Source: Eunapius fragilis (Eukaryota > Porifera > Demospongiae > Spongillida > Spongillidae). From it: DNA of 64,000 nt. Both the position numbers and the translations under genes were made by a program. A model generated the notes under the pieces. It was not told where the DNA came from. It saw nothing but the letters and a program-made list of their open reading frames with translations, and did no database searches. Shown piece by piece: positions 1 through 12,368 of the stretch. Each line of letters starts with the position of its first letter. Position 1 is the first letter of the stretch. The stretch is taken from assembly GCA_963681505.1 (NCBI GenBank), contig OY811978.1:1300549-1364548 (forward strand), written 5' to 3'.

Positions 1-138
1 TACTTGTTAACTGTGGCATGTATCCGGTTTTGCAAATTGGGCACTACATGTATTTAATAACGTGCACGTGCGTACTATTATCATTCTTGCGCTTCGATCG
101 TTGTAGGTTTGACGTTCTTTGTAACTTAGTGAAGTTTT

Positions 139-500
139 TTTTCTCAAAATGCTTTCACGTCAGGAAAAGAAGAAAGCCAAACGACGAGCAAAGTACCTCA
201 AACTCGAGACGACGTATTAGATTCAGCCCGAGCGGAACTACAAAGCAGAGTCTGAAAAGAAACGGGCCTCTGAACTTGAAAACTATCGAGCAGAGCCTGA
301 AAAGAAACGGACCTCTCGACGCGCAAGATATTGAGCAGATCCTGAAAAGGAACGGGCTGCTAAAAGACAGCGATATTGCCATAGTCCTGAACGTGCATCT
401 CGCTCGGCGAAAAGAGTTAGTCACTCAAAGGTATGTCGTACCTTTACAACCTCCCTCTCATATCAAGGTGGATAACTTTCCATGCTACGGCTCATAATCG
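139..500 (+). pseudogene. Lys/Arg-rich transposon-type N-terminal fragment, broken
   Basis: A frame opening at the ATG at 149 reads as a very basic protein with repeats of the kind EKKRAS and PEKERAAKR. It is interrupted by in-frame stops near 218 and 331. Basic heptad-like repeats of this kind occur at the N-terminus of proteins carried by large invertebrate DNA transposons, possibly Helitron-like; this is from memory of the type, not a match I can show. A MITE begins within 30 bp, as also happens beside related MPSRQ-type stubs near 35660 and 40900. No catalytic domain is present. Most likely a dead fragment. Confidence 0.3.
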
Positions 501-522
501 GGTATGAATAAAAATCAATGAA

Positions 523-746
523 ACAAGTGAATAAAAAAACATTCTCTATGAGAAAGTTGGTGGCATTTATATATATATTTAGCACATTTCTACATGTAGG
601 ATATAGTATGTTGTTCGTGTGCTAAATATAGGACTATTCCATTTTCCCTTATTATAAGACTCTTGTTTCCTTCCTTTTTACACCACCATTGCCTTCAAAT
701 CCTATATGCCACCAACTTTCTCATAGAGAATGTTTAAAAAAAAAAA
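523..746. mobile_element. MITE family 1, copy a (left arm shortened)
   Basis: Terminal inverted repeats are visible: acattctctatgagaaagtt near 540 and its reverse complement ending near 735. The right arm carries the family's internal words (gtgctaaatataggac, ttgtttccttcctttttaca). The left arm has lost most of its interior. Other copies lie at 35848, 41105, 41718, 46540, 48230 and 59030. No coding capacity. Confidence 0.75.
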
Positions 747-1483
747 ACACTGTGTCTGTTCCCGAAATCAATGGAGAAACAAAAGGACCTTTTGTAAGGA
801 TCATTTCAGCAGTCACAACTTTTCATAGCTCAACAAAGGTCATGCCTATGTATGTAGGGGCAGGCTAATGTCTATTTAACCTCATTAGCATGTCATTCCA
901 CTGCCATTTGGAATGCATAAACAACCTAACTCCTTTTCATACAGCAAATGCAATACTTACCTTGTCACATTGCGCTTAAAAAACTGAAAACTTAATATAT
1001 ATATATATGCCTCTGAACAAAGCTAACCTTTATCTATATAAGGTGCATGTTTATCTATATAAGGTGCATTACTCAGATCACAGCGCATGAGAAAGGTAAG
1101 TTGTATCATAGTCAGCCTGTGAGTATGCAATAAAGATGTTTTCTCTTGTAGGAAAGATCGTTAGTATAGTTGGCCACGCCTCCAGAAGGTGATAAAACCA
1201 GTTGGGAGAAGACGACATGATGTTGGCACGTGATCATCGAACCTGTGTATCCCTCACTTGTGTTTTGTTGGTTGGCTCCAAGGTTCTGTAACAGTTCCAA
1301 AGCCTAAGAAATCCCTGTAACATAGACATGCCATGCAGCGAGTGTCTCAGAACTCTCTTTCTTGCAGATGATGTGGAAACTATGACTTGTGGGTTATAGC
1401 TTTAGGAACCAGGAAGTCATCGAACATTTATTGACAAGACATTTTATCTGAGGAGACAGCTGCATGCGCGGGCTATATATTTT
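747..1483. other. No gene seen; short local duplication
   Basis: AT-rich sequence without a supported reading frame. The words tatctatataaggtgcat occur twice in a row at about 1030-1068. The only short ORFs lack domain features. Confidence 0.5.
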
Positions 1484-1645
1484 GGGGTACCTATAGCTCT
1501 GGTAGTGGGGTACCTATAGCACTGGTAGTGGCCACTAGTGGGGTAGGTATGGCACTGGTAGTGGGGTACCTATGGCACTGGTGGTGGGGTAGGTATGGCA
1601 CTGGTAGAGGGGTAGCTATATAGCACTCGTAGTGGGGTACTGTAT
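1484..1645. repeat. Minisatellite, about 24-30 bp unit
   Basis: Five to six imperfect copies of ggggtaCCTATaGCACTGGTAGT, with alternation between ggggtacctat and ggggtaggtat. Not coding. Confidence 0.75.
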
Positions 1646-2575
1646 ACATTATATGTGCCACTGGCATAACAGCTAACACCATTATGGGCACAGGCACTGC
1701 ACTTGGGGCAAAAGGAAAAGTGACGTTTGCTAATATTGTCATTACGCCATTATTTAATATTGTAAACGTTTGCGTCCATGTTACATCTATGACTGCATCG
1801 ACGTGTGCATGCGCCATTATTTTAAGTGTGATATCACAATCAGTGATAGGCACCCGGCAAAGATTAATAGGTTTAGTGTATATTCAACGTTGAATTGACC
1901 AGCTGCATTCTACAACTTGCGTTAGACACAAATGTATACGTAGACCAGTAAAATGATAGTAGAGCTATTGCAATAAGGCAAAAAAACAACAAAGCAGAGG
2001 TCTATATCATAATACAACACGCTGCAGTATTTTGGTCTGTGGTCAGCTGGATTGGACAGCAGATGTCCACCAAGTTTATGTGGATACATGACCTGGTAAT
2101 GGATACATACAGGCCCAGTGAATGCCGGATTGGTTGTTTTTAGTAACCCACTGAAACTTTGTTTTGACTTGATATTTCTTGATATTTTTACGTATAGTAA
2201 ATTAGCAATATCAGTCGATCATATAACTTTATTTGGTAGAGAATAGATTCGTAGTAAAGAGCTAGAGGTGTGCCTTCATCAAACCAAGCCACTTCACCAT
2301 GAGGCTTCTAAGCACAAACTGGCCATGGATGCCCGTATATGGCATGCTATTATTGCCATATGTCATATTCGATATTATGTTGCACCAACTATTTAGGTAT
2401 TATTAAATGCATTGAATTAAGACTTAGATGTATAGGCGATGCACAATGCCTGGTCCAAGGCACTTAATTATTCACCATATGATATATACGTATACTCTAA
2501 ACCGCATAAGTTAGTTATTGTGCATGCCTATTCTAGCTAACTATGACATATACTTCATTGTATCCAATTAACATA
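1646..2575. other. No gene seen
   Basis: AT-rich sequence with only short, low-complexity ORFs on either strand. No repeat or domain signature recognised. Confidence 0.45.
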
Positions 2576-2877
2576 GTGAGCCTTCTGACAAGAAGAAAGC
2601 CGCTGATCATAAATTATCTCGAGCAGGTTCTAAGCCGAAGCACCACCTACCAACACACAGGCTTAAGACTTCTAGGAAACCTCACAAAATGACAGAAAAT
2701 ACAAATAAGAAAACACTGCGACGAAGCAAATTCCAGAAAGATGACCTCAATCCTAGGAAATGTTCCCCCATACAGCGTCCTATGAATGGCAAAGCACTCG
2801 ACACTGATATTGCGACAAAAGACAACGTTTGCTATGCAGGTACTACATTTCAGCAATATGGCCTCAATCCTACATAG
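2576..2877 (+). CDS. Unrecognised lysine-rich frame, probable transposon fragment
   Basis: A stop-free frame of about 100 codons starts upstream of the ATG at 2689 and ends at the stop 2875-2877. It is rich in Lys, Arg, Thr and Ser (for example SDKKKAADHKLS) and has no recognised domain. Composition resembles the basic repeat protein fragment at 139-500, so it may be another part of the same kind of transposon protein. It could also be a chance frame. No intron signals or neighbours support a host gene. Confidence 0.2.
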
Positions 2878-4213
2878 ATTTTAAAGCTTAAAAATATCCT
2901 AAGGAGATGTGAAGTTCCCAAGCGTGAAGGCTGAACAAAGGCCATTTGTAGTGTATCATATGTTTCATGTGATAGGAGTGCATCAAACATTTTTATCTGT
3001 AGTTATTGCAATAGATAGTATCCACGGGACTGGGGACGAGTTGCATCATCGCAATGTTTGCACTGGTTCAATGGTGGCGGGTGGGAATTGTGATTCAGGC
3101 TTTCTTTTTTTTTCAAAAACACTTTCTTACTTGTTCGCCCGCTACCAATGCACTGCAAAGTATGGGACTGGTAAATAATTTTGCTTACTGAGATAAAGTC
3201 ATATGCCTCCAACTCGCAGCGTGCTCTCGAAAAAATTTCTAGCACAACATGTTTGAATTGCTGACTGAACAGTTAACACGTATATTTCCCATTGAATCAC
3301 AGTTCCCACCACTGGGTGTGGCGTAACATTGGAATGGAACCAGTGGATACTATCTATATGTGGAAGGATACTTTATTATGCACTGATTCGCGCTGCCTTC
3401 CTCTGGCAATGAGGCATGTACGCGAACAGCTGTGTGTACGGCTGAAATCATGAAAAGCGCCTCCAGATGCACTTTTACAACCTCCCAACAATGTCCATAA
3501 ACATGTTTATTGTACGGTCCTTATAGTATCATGTTCGATTCATTCATATGAGCGTGCGCCCTTGTCGTATCTTGTTCAATAACGTGTGAATTCGCCCATA
3601 TATGGCATTGCTTAGTTTAAGACATAAACCATATCATAGTTCAGGACATAAACCAAGCCTGGGTTTATGGCAGAGACCTACGGTCCAAATATACTCGTGT
3701 TCGGCGTATTTAAACATTTCATAATCCGAACTAAGAATTTTCCAGACTCTATTGAATTATAACATTTTGACATTTCGAGCAGCTATTTTAAAAAGGTCTG
3801 CGTGCATGTTCACGTGACCGCGGGGGGGGGGAGGGGGGGGCGGGGGCGGCCATCATCTCCGTGACGTCGTACGTATACGTATATAAACATTCAGATCGAC
3901 CGGATATTAAATTGTACCTTGATAAACAGAAATTGAATTGCTAAAAATGATAATCTACTATGCATGCACAGCGATATATGGTAGAAATAATATTTGGAAT
4001 CGAGGGAGCGAAAAGGCATATTCAAGTATTTGATATTCAGTTGCACTGGAAATTAGCCTGACCATCATGGAGTTACTTTGAAATTATGCGTATGCAATTT
4101 TAATTCATGTATGCGTCAAATATGACACACCTTCCTGGAAAACATCGAGTTTAGGTACATTTTCACTGCTCCGATCGCACTCCAACTTCCCATTCATTCC
4201 GCGCTATATCAAG
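2878..4213. other. Intergenic, upstream flank of gene A; G-run at 3824-3846
   Basis: No supported gene. A G-rich run sits at 3824-3846, interrupted by single A and C. The stretch 4050-4213 should contain the promoter and 5' UTR of gene A, but I see no convincing TATA element. Confidence 0.4.
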
Positions 4214-6041
4214 ATGATGGCTAAAGTTGCAATGTTGCTGAATATTGCGTGGACGCTGGTGCTCTGTACCTGTGAAGGTAAGAATTCCCCTACCGGCTAT
4301 GTATTAAGATACACATGACGCCATTCAACAGTAGATGTGACACTTCTGCCTACTCAAAACGCAACGTCGACTTGTCCCCGCGACACGCAGTACATTTACC
4401 GCAATGGAGAAGAGATCATGTCTTCTGATGGAGATTATCCCCAATACGTAATTCAAACCACAAGCAGCTACATTGAGATCACGTTCAAAGACACTTTAGC
4501 ATCCAATTCTACTACAGTATCGTGCAAAGATGCCGGTTCCCAGGTCCTTTCGAGCGCTAGGTATTTAGTAGTTGGTAAGCGTAAAAATAAAAAAAACTTA
4601 CACATTTCACGTTTTTTTGTTGACATGAAGCATGGTCTTGATCAGAAGTACTTCAATGAGTGTGGATGCCTCCTTCATCTGTTTAATTCATGTCCTTCTC
4701 GGCACTATGACTGCAGGTACCCCCCTCGCACCGTACCCCTACCTGCAAGCGATCAACACGAGCGCGCTCCTCCTCCAGTGGGAGGAGCCCTTTACATGGA
4801 AGGGAGTGGCGGACATTGGTCACTACACCGTCAGAATGTATGACGGGACTAGCGGCAGCCCGAGGAGATGGATCATTCCAGCGAGCAACGGCCTGTACTG
4901 CGTAAGTGAGGACAGCGATGAAGTTGATGCAAATTGCTCCCTACAAACGACTGTTGAAGCAGATACCAATACGACTGTTAACATACTTACCAACGGGACA
5001 GTTAAGCTCCTTTTTACAGCAAATCCAGCTCCGATCAAATGCCGTGAGCTGGTGTTCTATGTTAGTGCCTCTAATCCTGTAGGGGAAAGCGAACGGCTAG
5101 CAGTGAGAGGACGAGTTAGGGATGGTAAGAGTTCTGTGCGCGATCCGATCGAAGGCTTAATTGATACACCTGTAGCTCATATATTGCTACTTTTTCTATA
5201 TAGCATCTCATGAAAACAGCACCATTAAAGTATCAGTAGCAACCCTTCGACAAGCTAACGGTGAAAAAATCCTGATGTTAGACATTGAGGTTGGTGGATT
5301 CCGACCACAGCGATGTGCATTGTATAATTAAGTCGCTTAAATTCGTTACATGCAATTGATTACATGCAGCTTCCGCATTCATGTGAGCCGCATGAAGTCA
5401 TCGTTACCGTCGTTGCTATTATCAACCAGAACCAGAGCGAGATAGCGGTGTGGGTCACCTCCGTACACCATAATAACGATCCAATAATTTTCTGTACCCC
5501 ATCTGGGCTCATAACTAACGAAACAACAGAAGTGTATGTGACAGCAAGTACATCAACACGTAACATGGATGCCAGAAATTGTAAGTTCATTGCACCGCCG
5601 CTCTCCCCTACTTCAATTGGAAGCAATACATGCAGTGTTGTGCAGCAATGTTAATTGTTACACACTGTACATTTGCAGATTCTACCATGGTCACTTTAAT
5701 GGCTACAAACGCTTCTAAGAAGAACGGCGATTACGAAATGTGTTCCACTGGTTGTAAAAACAATGCAAACAACAAGTTACCTTGTTTACTGCAACTCATC
5801 ATCCCTGCCGTTGTGGTGACGTCACTCTGTGTCATTATGACGATCACATTTGCACTGGCTATCTGCTTATTCAATGGTTAGTTAATTAACACACCTGTAT
5901 ACGATGATAAAGTACAATAACCATGCAGGATACTCAAAGGTAACAGCCAGTCGCACAGAGACAGTGAACCCACTGTACAACAACGGAGAGGACGCATTGT
6001 ACGACTACATCACCCAAGTCGCCTTGGCGGAGGGAATATGA
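4214..6041 (+). CDS. Gene A: Ig-like/FN3 single-pass receptor with tyrosine tail, 7 exons
   Basis: Exons 4214-4277, 4332-4574, 4717-5124, 5204-5289, 5370-5580, 5679-5876 and 5929-6041 join in frame to 440 residues. Every intron has GT..AG ends, and all are phase 1 except the one at 5290-5369 (phase 0, donor gttggt). Residues 1-21 are a signal peptide starting at a tandem Met-Met. Residues 22-102 form a short Ig-like module with a Cys pair (TCPRD, TVSCKD). Residues 103-238 look like FN3 (LQW near the start, ASNPVGES near the end). Residues 239-337 are a beta-rich module I cannot assign. The TM segment is about 373-402. The 37-residue tail contains NPLYNNG and LYDYI; YNN fits a Grb2-type SH2 site and YDYI a YxxI motif. 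The likely role is a cell-surface recognition receptor. It is more distant from genes C-G than they are from each other. Confidence 0.8.
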
Positions 6042-6715
6042 TTAATAATTATCTCTCCGTATACATCACTGCTTTTTGCGGCTGGACACAATTCAGATAA
6101 TTGGCTATTACGGTATACCTTTTGAATAGTTTAATATAATTTACTTTTAGAGCTCATCATAAATCGTACTTTTTGTGACCCATATTTCGTGCTTTTTTCA
6201 AGTTATAGCTTTGAGATGATTTGATATTTCGTACTCCCTATCATCACACTAAAGAAAATCTCCAACGCGCACAACATACAATATTACTGCGCATGCATCG
6301 TTTTTATACACCCCTGTGATGGAGGCGGTAACTGAGAGGGGGTACGTTGATTGTGTGTAGCAAAAACAGCGACAATAGAATTTAGGCCAGCGAGTTATGA
6401 CATTAACATGACAGATCAAGAAGCATATTTATAACAATTAGAACAAGCCACAGTTTTGTTTTACCAACCTACGCCGGCGTGTGTATTTTTGAAATAATCG
6501 GTGCGGTTTGAATGGAGCATCACTACATTAACAAAGGTCAGGAGCGATGCAGGGTGTATGGTCGCTTGCTTGTGGCACCTGATAAGAAACCAAAGCGTTC
6601 AAATCAATGCACAGAGTTTGCAGCAGATTTACACTTGGTATTCTATCAACATCCACCCATGCACTCAAATTCTGTTATCAATGCAAACAAGTTATCAGGG
6701 TGGTATTAATATATT
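6042..6715. other. 3' flank of gene A, no further gene seen
   Basis: Contains the 3' UTR of gene A and AT-rich sequence. Short overlapping ORFs at 6501-6746 have no domain signature. Confidence 0.4.
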
Positions 6716-7376
6716 GATAGCTGAAATGAAGGTACAGGTGGCTTAAATGAGGCTGGTACTGGTGGCTGAGATGAGGCTGGTACTGGTGGCTGAGATGAGA
6801 CTGGTACTGGTGGCTGAAATGAGACTGGTACTGGTGGCTGAAATGAGGCTGGTACTGGCTGAGATAAGACTGGTACAGGTGACTGAGATGAGACTGATAC
6901 AGGTGGCTGAGATGAGGTTGGTACAGGTGGCTGAGATGAGACTGGTACCACGGGTGCCCCCAGCTTTTCTGGATGCTGTCCGCTTTCGGCTGATTCAACC
7001 AGCAGGGTGGGGGGTGGGGGTGTGCTGTCTGTCTGCTTTCGGCCGATTCAACCAGCAAGAGGGGGGCGGGGGGTGCTGTCCGCTTTTGGCTGATTCAACC
7101 AGCAGGGAGGGTGGGGGGGGGGGGGTGCTGTCCGCTTTCGGCTGATTCAACCAGCGGGGTGGGGTGCTGTCTGTCTGCTTTCAGCCGATTCAACCAGCGA
7201 GGGAGGGGGGGGGGGGGGGGGGTGCTGTCTGTCACTGGTGGCCAAGATGAGACAGGTACAGGTGGCTGAGATGAAGCTGGTACTGGTGGCTGAGATAAGA
7301 CTGGTACTGGTGGCTGAGATGAGACTGGTACTGGTGGCTGAGATGAGGCTGGTACTGCTGGCCAAGATGAGATGGT
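6716..7376. repeat. 21-bp minisatellite split by a G-rich element insertion
   Basis: Copies of a 21-bp unit (ctggtactggtggctgagat plus a) run from 6716 to about 6949 and resume at 7232-7376. Between them, about 6950-7226, lies a different sequence: four to five copies of gctgtccgctttcggctgat-ttcaaccagc followed by G-runs of 5-20. Its first bases (cccagcttttctgga) match the left end of the element at 36634. The simplest reading is a G-rich transposon inserted into the array. Because 21 is a multiple of 3, frames stay open on both strands; these are not treated as genes. Confidence 0.8.
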
Positions 7377-7967
7377 AGTAAGACATAAGTAAGATCCAAC
7401 AGTTGCTCTGAACTATATATGAAAGAACAACTGCTGTTCATTGCCCTACATAACGCCCCGCCAATCCCACATTAGGACCTACTAGTAACCAAACATATTA
7501 ACGATACTCCTGGTATTTCTTGCTAACTTTTAGTACATTTGTTCGCCATCAGAAAAAAACTGTGGCTACAAACCATTGCAAATATCTATTAGTACCTTAG
7601 TTCCCTTTACGAACCAACCTTTATTTCTGATTTCCTATTGTCGCAGGCGTGGAGAATCGCTTCTGTATCGAAGAGGTACGCAAAGACTAACCCGCTTTCA
7701 GGGTCCGTACCTTGCTGTAGCAAGTTGACTACGCCTCGTGGTTTGCGATACAAATAGAAAAATGGTGTTTCCTTTCCTTGTACCGTGTTAAAATGGCGAT
7801 TAGTCCATCGTTGTTTTTGAGTGAGCTCACGTTCCAATGTCCGAGAACTCTGAATTCTTCAACTGGACCAGAAAACACTTAACTTCTGAGATATTATCAC
7901 AGCAGGGTACAGCTGCCTCTCAAGTCGGCTTCCCAACCAAAATTTTACTGACTGTACCTGCTTCAAA
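7377..7967. other. No gene seen
   Basis: Short ORFs at 7607-7837 (-) and 7837-8052 (+) have no domain features, and the latter runs through the hairpin repeat. Confidence 0.4.
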
Positions 7968-8069
7968 AATAAGGGTTAAACCAAGTGTGGTGAGGCCACA
8001 GTGGTCTCACCACACTTGGTTCAGCCCTTATTGCTCCAAACCTGCAGTCTAGGGCTGCAGGTTTGGAGC
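7968..8069. repeat. Two back-to-back hairpins
   Basis: Hairpin 1 pairs aataagggttaaaccaagtg (from 7968) with caagtgtggtgag continuing to 7994 against the reverse complement ending at 8032, with about three mismatches and an 11-bp loop. Hairpin 2 immediately follows: gctccaaacctgcag (8033-8047) pairs perfectly with 8055-8069 around a 7-bp loop. Probably a small foldback element. Confidence 0.8.
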
Positions 8070-8435
8070 AAACCCGTTCGGCAGGAAAACATCCACAGGT
8101 CTAGTATGCAGCTATTCATGTCCTAGCCCACTTCCAGCATCAATACCTGCACTGACACCTGCAGAATTGCATTGCATATATGCACAAAGGTATCTCTTAG
8201 CTGATTTTTCATGTGTCATGTGACTACTCTGTAATCTGCCATACGTCCATGCCACACAATACATGAATGGCCAGTGCACAGCTTTTACAGCATCATTCTT
8301 GCAATACTGAACTACATTTCCGCCCGCACAAGTATAACTACCGTAATAACATAACTCAATATCATCTGCTATAACACCATAGATATTGTAAAGGATATAC
8401 AGAGAAATGCACTCAGGGAATTTTCATATGGCTGT
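8070..8435. other. 3' flank of gene B
   Basis: No other gene recognised. Read on the minus strand this is downstream of the gene B stop codon and probably includes its 3' UTR. Confidence 0.4.
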
Positions 8436-10452
8436 TTACTTTGATTTTCTCTGTATAGCATCTTTCATACCTAAAACGACATTTCTCAGTCCTATTTGCT
8501 CCATGGCAGACAATAGCCAGTTCCAATTTGCTTTTTTCTCTGACCGCTTTAACCACAGTTTAATCAGACTCGAGCCGCGCATAGTTATTGCTGTATCATT
8601 AACATCTCGGATTGGGATATTCAGTTCTTTGGCCAGTTTCATCCAATGATTATTTATTATTTCCATGACTTGCTTCTTATTGTGCACCATAGCAGTAAGC
8701 TGGTTCATATTAACCTTCCTTGCTACAAAAATAAATTAAGAGGTTTAGTTTAACATGCATGCACCCAAGCTCACAGAATACATAACGTTTTGTCTTAATT
8801 ATGCTTACATAATGGGTCCTGGCCTGATCTTTGTGTAGCTGACTTTGGTTGTGCTGATGATAAGAAAAATTGTTTCCGCTGTTACTTGCTGTCGGCATAA
8901 TCAAATGCAAGCATACAGTTAGCTGCTTGAATATTCATGATGATTGATTACCCATGGGTCTGTGGCTTTGCATGTATATTGTCTATCTACATGTAGGTGC
9001 ACTGATTAGGATGGAATGAGATGCCTTAGGGAAGATGAGGTATGCAGTTTTGAAGAGAGAAAAACAAAATGAGTTCAACAAAGTGTGGAGTTGGGTGGTA
9101 TTATATGATGACCACTTGGCAATACTGAAAGTATGTATCAGAAACCATTTGTCCATAGCATGTTTAAATACCCTGTTACAACCATGAACATATGCAGCTG
9201 GATTTACATTTCAATGGGACTGAACACTGCTTTTGGGTGTGAACATAACTTCAAAAATGCAATATTAAAAATTCCATTGCACAATGAAAATACAAGCCCG
9301 ATAACCTGATTCATGTACTTACATTCAGGTACTCCTTCTTGATCAATGTTCTTTTTGCATTTGTCTGAACAAGAAAATATGAAAAATAATATCCACTATC
9401 AATGGCAACAGATCTATAAGCCTACAATTGTTTGTTGACTTACTTTGTTTCATATACTTGTAAATACAATATGTCACTAATGAAAATAGAATGGCAACAG
9501 GAACCAATAAAAATAAAAAAAGCAAATTCATTGCAGGGGTTGGAGGTGCATTTGTAGGACTTGACTGCACCAGCATAGTTGACGAGCTCTCCAACAGGGT
9601 GGAATGTTCCACTGTTGAAATCGCCGATTCAACAAGATTGGCAGAAATGATGCTAATTTGCTGGACAGATGGTATTGCTGAAGTTGCCTTCATAACTGTC
9701 TCTGCTATTGATTTATAAAACGTACATGATGAGATATCTATTGGAAATGGTAACATGGCAGTGAGTTAGGAGATTCATGGCAGAATTGCTTAGAATGGTT
9801 ATGCAATTGAATATACATATCAATTCCAATTTATCACATGCATCAAAGCTAATTTCAAATTCCATTAAAAATTACAAATGCAAATGCTACATAATTAAAT
9901 GTTTTGGCTAAGTACTATACACATTACCTTGGGCTATTATAGTGGAATTTATAGGTTCGTGGTCAGTTTCAAATATGATGACGATCAACGTTTTCATCAT
10001 GATTGTAGTCACATTCACTGTCAAATTGCTCCTCAGACAAGGTACATGTAAATCATCACCAGGATCAAGGTTTGTGGCATAGAATGGTCCGCATGTATTG
10101 GATGCATGCTTACATTTGTTAGCAGTTTGTGGCAGTGCAGCAGTGTCTGGAACATTATTCCTAGGACATGTTCCATTTGGCAGACGCCATATATTATATA
10201 TATTATATGATGCCTGCCTGGCAGTTCCAGTAAAAGTAACCAGATCGCCAGGACAAGCTCGTGGGGGACAGTCTACTGCTGCTCCATTCACTCCACAGGT
10301 CAATGAATTGCCACTTACTTGAGAGAAATAAAATCCAAATTATTATAAGTGCATGCCAGCACGTTTACTCAATACAACTAAATGCAATAACTTATTATAC
10401 ATGTACCCCCAATGCAGGAGAGCAAAGCGATGGCAAATTGCAAGAGTTCCAT
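8436..10452 (-). CDS. Gene B: Ig-like receptor with death-domain-like cytoplasmic tail, 5 exons
   Basis: Exons on the minus strand are 10452-10407, 10317-9928, 9737-9444, 9364-9323 and 8722-8436. All introns are phase 1 with GT..AG ends, and the join gives 352 residues. Residues 1-15 are a signal peptide (MELLQFAIALLSCIG). Residues 16-145 are the family's Ig-like module with seven Cys (LTCGVNG, CPP..CPGD, NGTC, NTCG, PCL). Residues 146-215 form a Ser/Thr-rich stalk, about 216-240 the TM helix, and the tail covers 258-352. The tail has the death-domain pattern: HWMKLAKELNI, then LIKLWLKRS, then WNWLLSAMEQIGL, about 80 residues in all. Death domains bind other death domains in apoptotic and NF-kB-type signalling, so this would couple an Ig-type ectodomain to death-fold signalling. 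A stop-free stretch at 8817-8890 could be an optional exon but does not fit the phases without a different acceptor. The domain call is by eye. Confidence 0.75.
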
Positions 10453-12368
10453 TCAGTCCCTACAAAACAGATAAGGGTATACATGAGCAGTAGTAAGGTA
10501 CTGATTAGCACAAAAATGTTTGGACACCAGAAAGTGCTCTAGTTGGGTAATAAACTGGCAAATGAAATTAATAAATGCTGTATGTCAGTGCTGATCACAA
10601 TATTTGAATGTACTTATTAAACACTGCATTTGCATGCTGGTGTACAGAGCATATACCAAGTTATGATGCTGAACCATTCATGAAGCCACATCAGTTGGGC
10701 TGGTGTGCATTAATTAGAATGAGACAGTTGTATGGACAGAAGGATCTCTTGAAGAGTTAAAATTCATGTAAAATTAAATGCTTTTATTTTAATGTCAGAC
10801 CTGGAGTTATTCAGGCTGGATACAATGGTGTTTGCCGTTAGGACGCTTCCATGAGCATATAATAACATTTAACGGTACTGGTAAGTAAGTAATACAAGTC
10901 CTTTTAGGAATGGACCAAGAAGGCTTCAATCCTTTTATATGCATATAACAAGCCATGCCCAACCCATCTTTACGTAACAATGTTAGACGTGCATAGGGTG
11001 GTCTGGCCACCAAGTACAGATTGGAATGGACCTTTACGCATAATATATGGAAAAGAAGAATTAAAATCTTATTTTGGTGTGTGGGTGCCTCCTATGCCAT
11101 TTGATTCATAGCTTGGTTGTGGTGCCTCAAATGTGCTATCAAATTTCTCATCTCTAACATTCCAACAAATGCAGCCCTGCGTGCACAATAAACAAATTCA
11201 CAACGATAATACACTTGGCTACCCATGTGCCTTTAATCCCAATCATAATCTACTAAAGAAGATTGTGATCATTTGATAATTGTGTACATGTGTGTTGGGT
11301 GGCAATACTTCTTTTTCTTGTCTCATTGGTCTACTCGCATCGATATGTTCGCGATACATTATAGCACAACTTTGGTGTACTTAGTAGTCAGATGCTACTG
11401 GACAAGCAAAGTTTTTAAGTGATAAAGTGCATTTGGTTCTGGGTACAGGACGTGCTACAGGAGCTGTTCATTACGCTCCGCGCGCCTAACGTAAGGCCAC
11501 TCCAAAAAAATGCTTCGTTTCTGGTTGAATGCCTTCTTCGAAAATGATGGTTATTACAGAGATATGCTAGGTTTCCACGCAGCCAACTAGTACCTTCAAA
11601 ACTAGATATACATGCATTCAATTGCTGGTGGTTAATTTTATCAATAAATATATATTTGACTACTTTCGAAAATCCATGCTGGCAGTAAACCAGAAACTAA
11701 ACATTTTATTGAAGTGGCTAAACAAAATGTGCTTTTTGTAAACGCATAGGGCCTAGGCCCTATACGTGCCATGAGATTTAACCTCAGATAGCATTATCAC
11801 TCCACTACTGTTTCAATACATTGAAACGTGGGTCAAAAAGACCTGCGCCCAGAAATATTGAAATGGCTGCGTGCGCTTAGCAAAGAAATATTGCAATCAA
11901 ACAATGTTGGAATATGCGCTTGTTTTTTTTTAACACAACACTTGGTAGCATATTTGACGCTGTTTTATGGTTATACAACTTGTACTCTATCCAACGCCAC
12001 ATGTACCATGATCGTAGCTTAAGCCAATCGAACACTATGCGACTTAAAATATATACACTTTTAGCGGTACGTCATTACTCATTGGCTTGTGTACAAACTG
12101 AGGAAGTTTTCTGGCTCCAACGGCACATAGCGTTGTATTGTACATGGAATGAACTTGATAATTTTTTTGTTATCGAAGCAGCTCTGTTATATGTTTTAAA
12201 GTTAACAGTTCGTGCATGAGACCTAGCAACTAGGTCAAAACAGTTGATCAGTACAGTACTACATTATAGTTGTGCACGGACTGTTTCACACAACAGACAC
12301 TGACATTGTAGAAATTGAAAGGTTCTATTGTCCTGCATGCATGATATGCTTGCAAGGTCTCACATACT
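10453..12368. other. Intergenic between gene B and the 18-bp minisatellite, no gene seen
   Basis: About 1.9 kb without a supported gene. It should contain the promoter of gene B (minus strand, upstream of 10452). Short frames at 10807-11013 and 11415-11621 (-) and at 11828-12219 (+) have no domain features or paired splice signals. Confidence 0.4.

Noticed and set aside
1484-1645. CRISPR-like array
   Set aside because: The repeats are contiguous minisatellite units with no spacers, and the genome is clearly eukaryotic.
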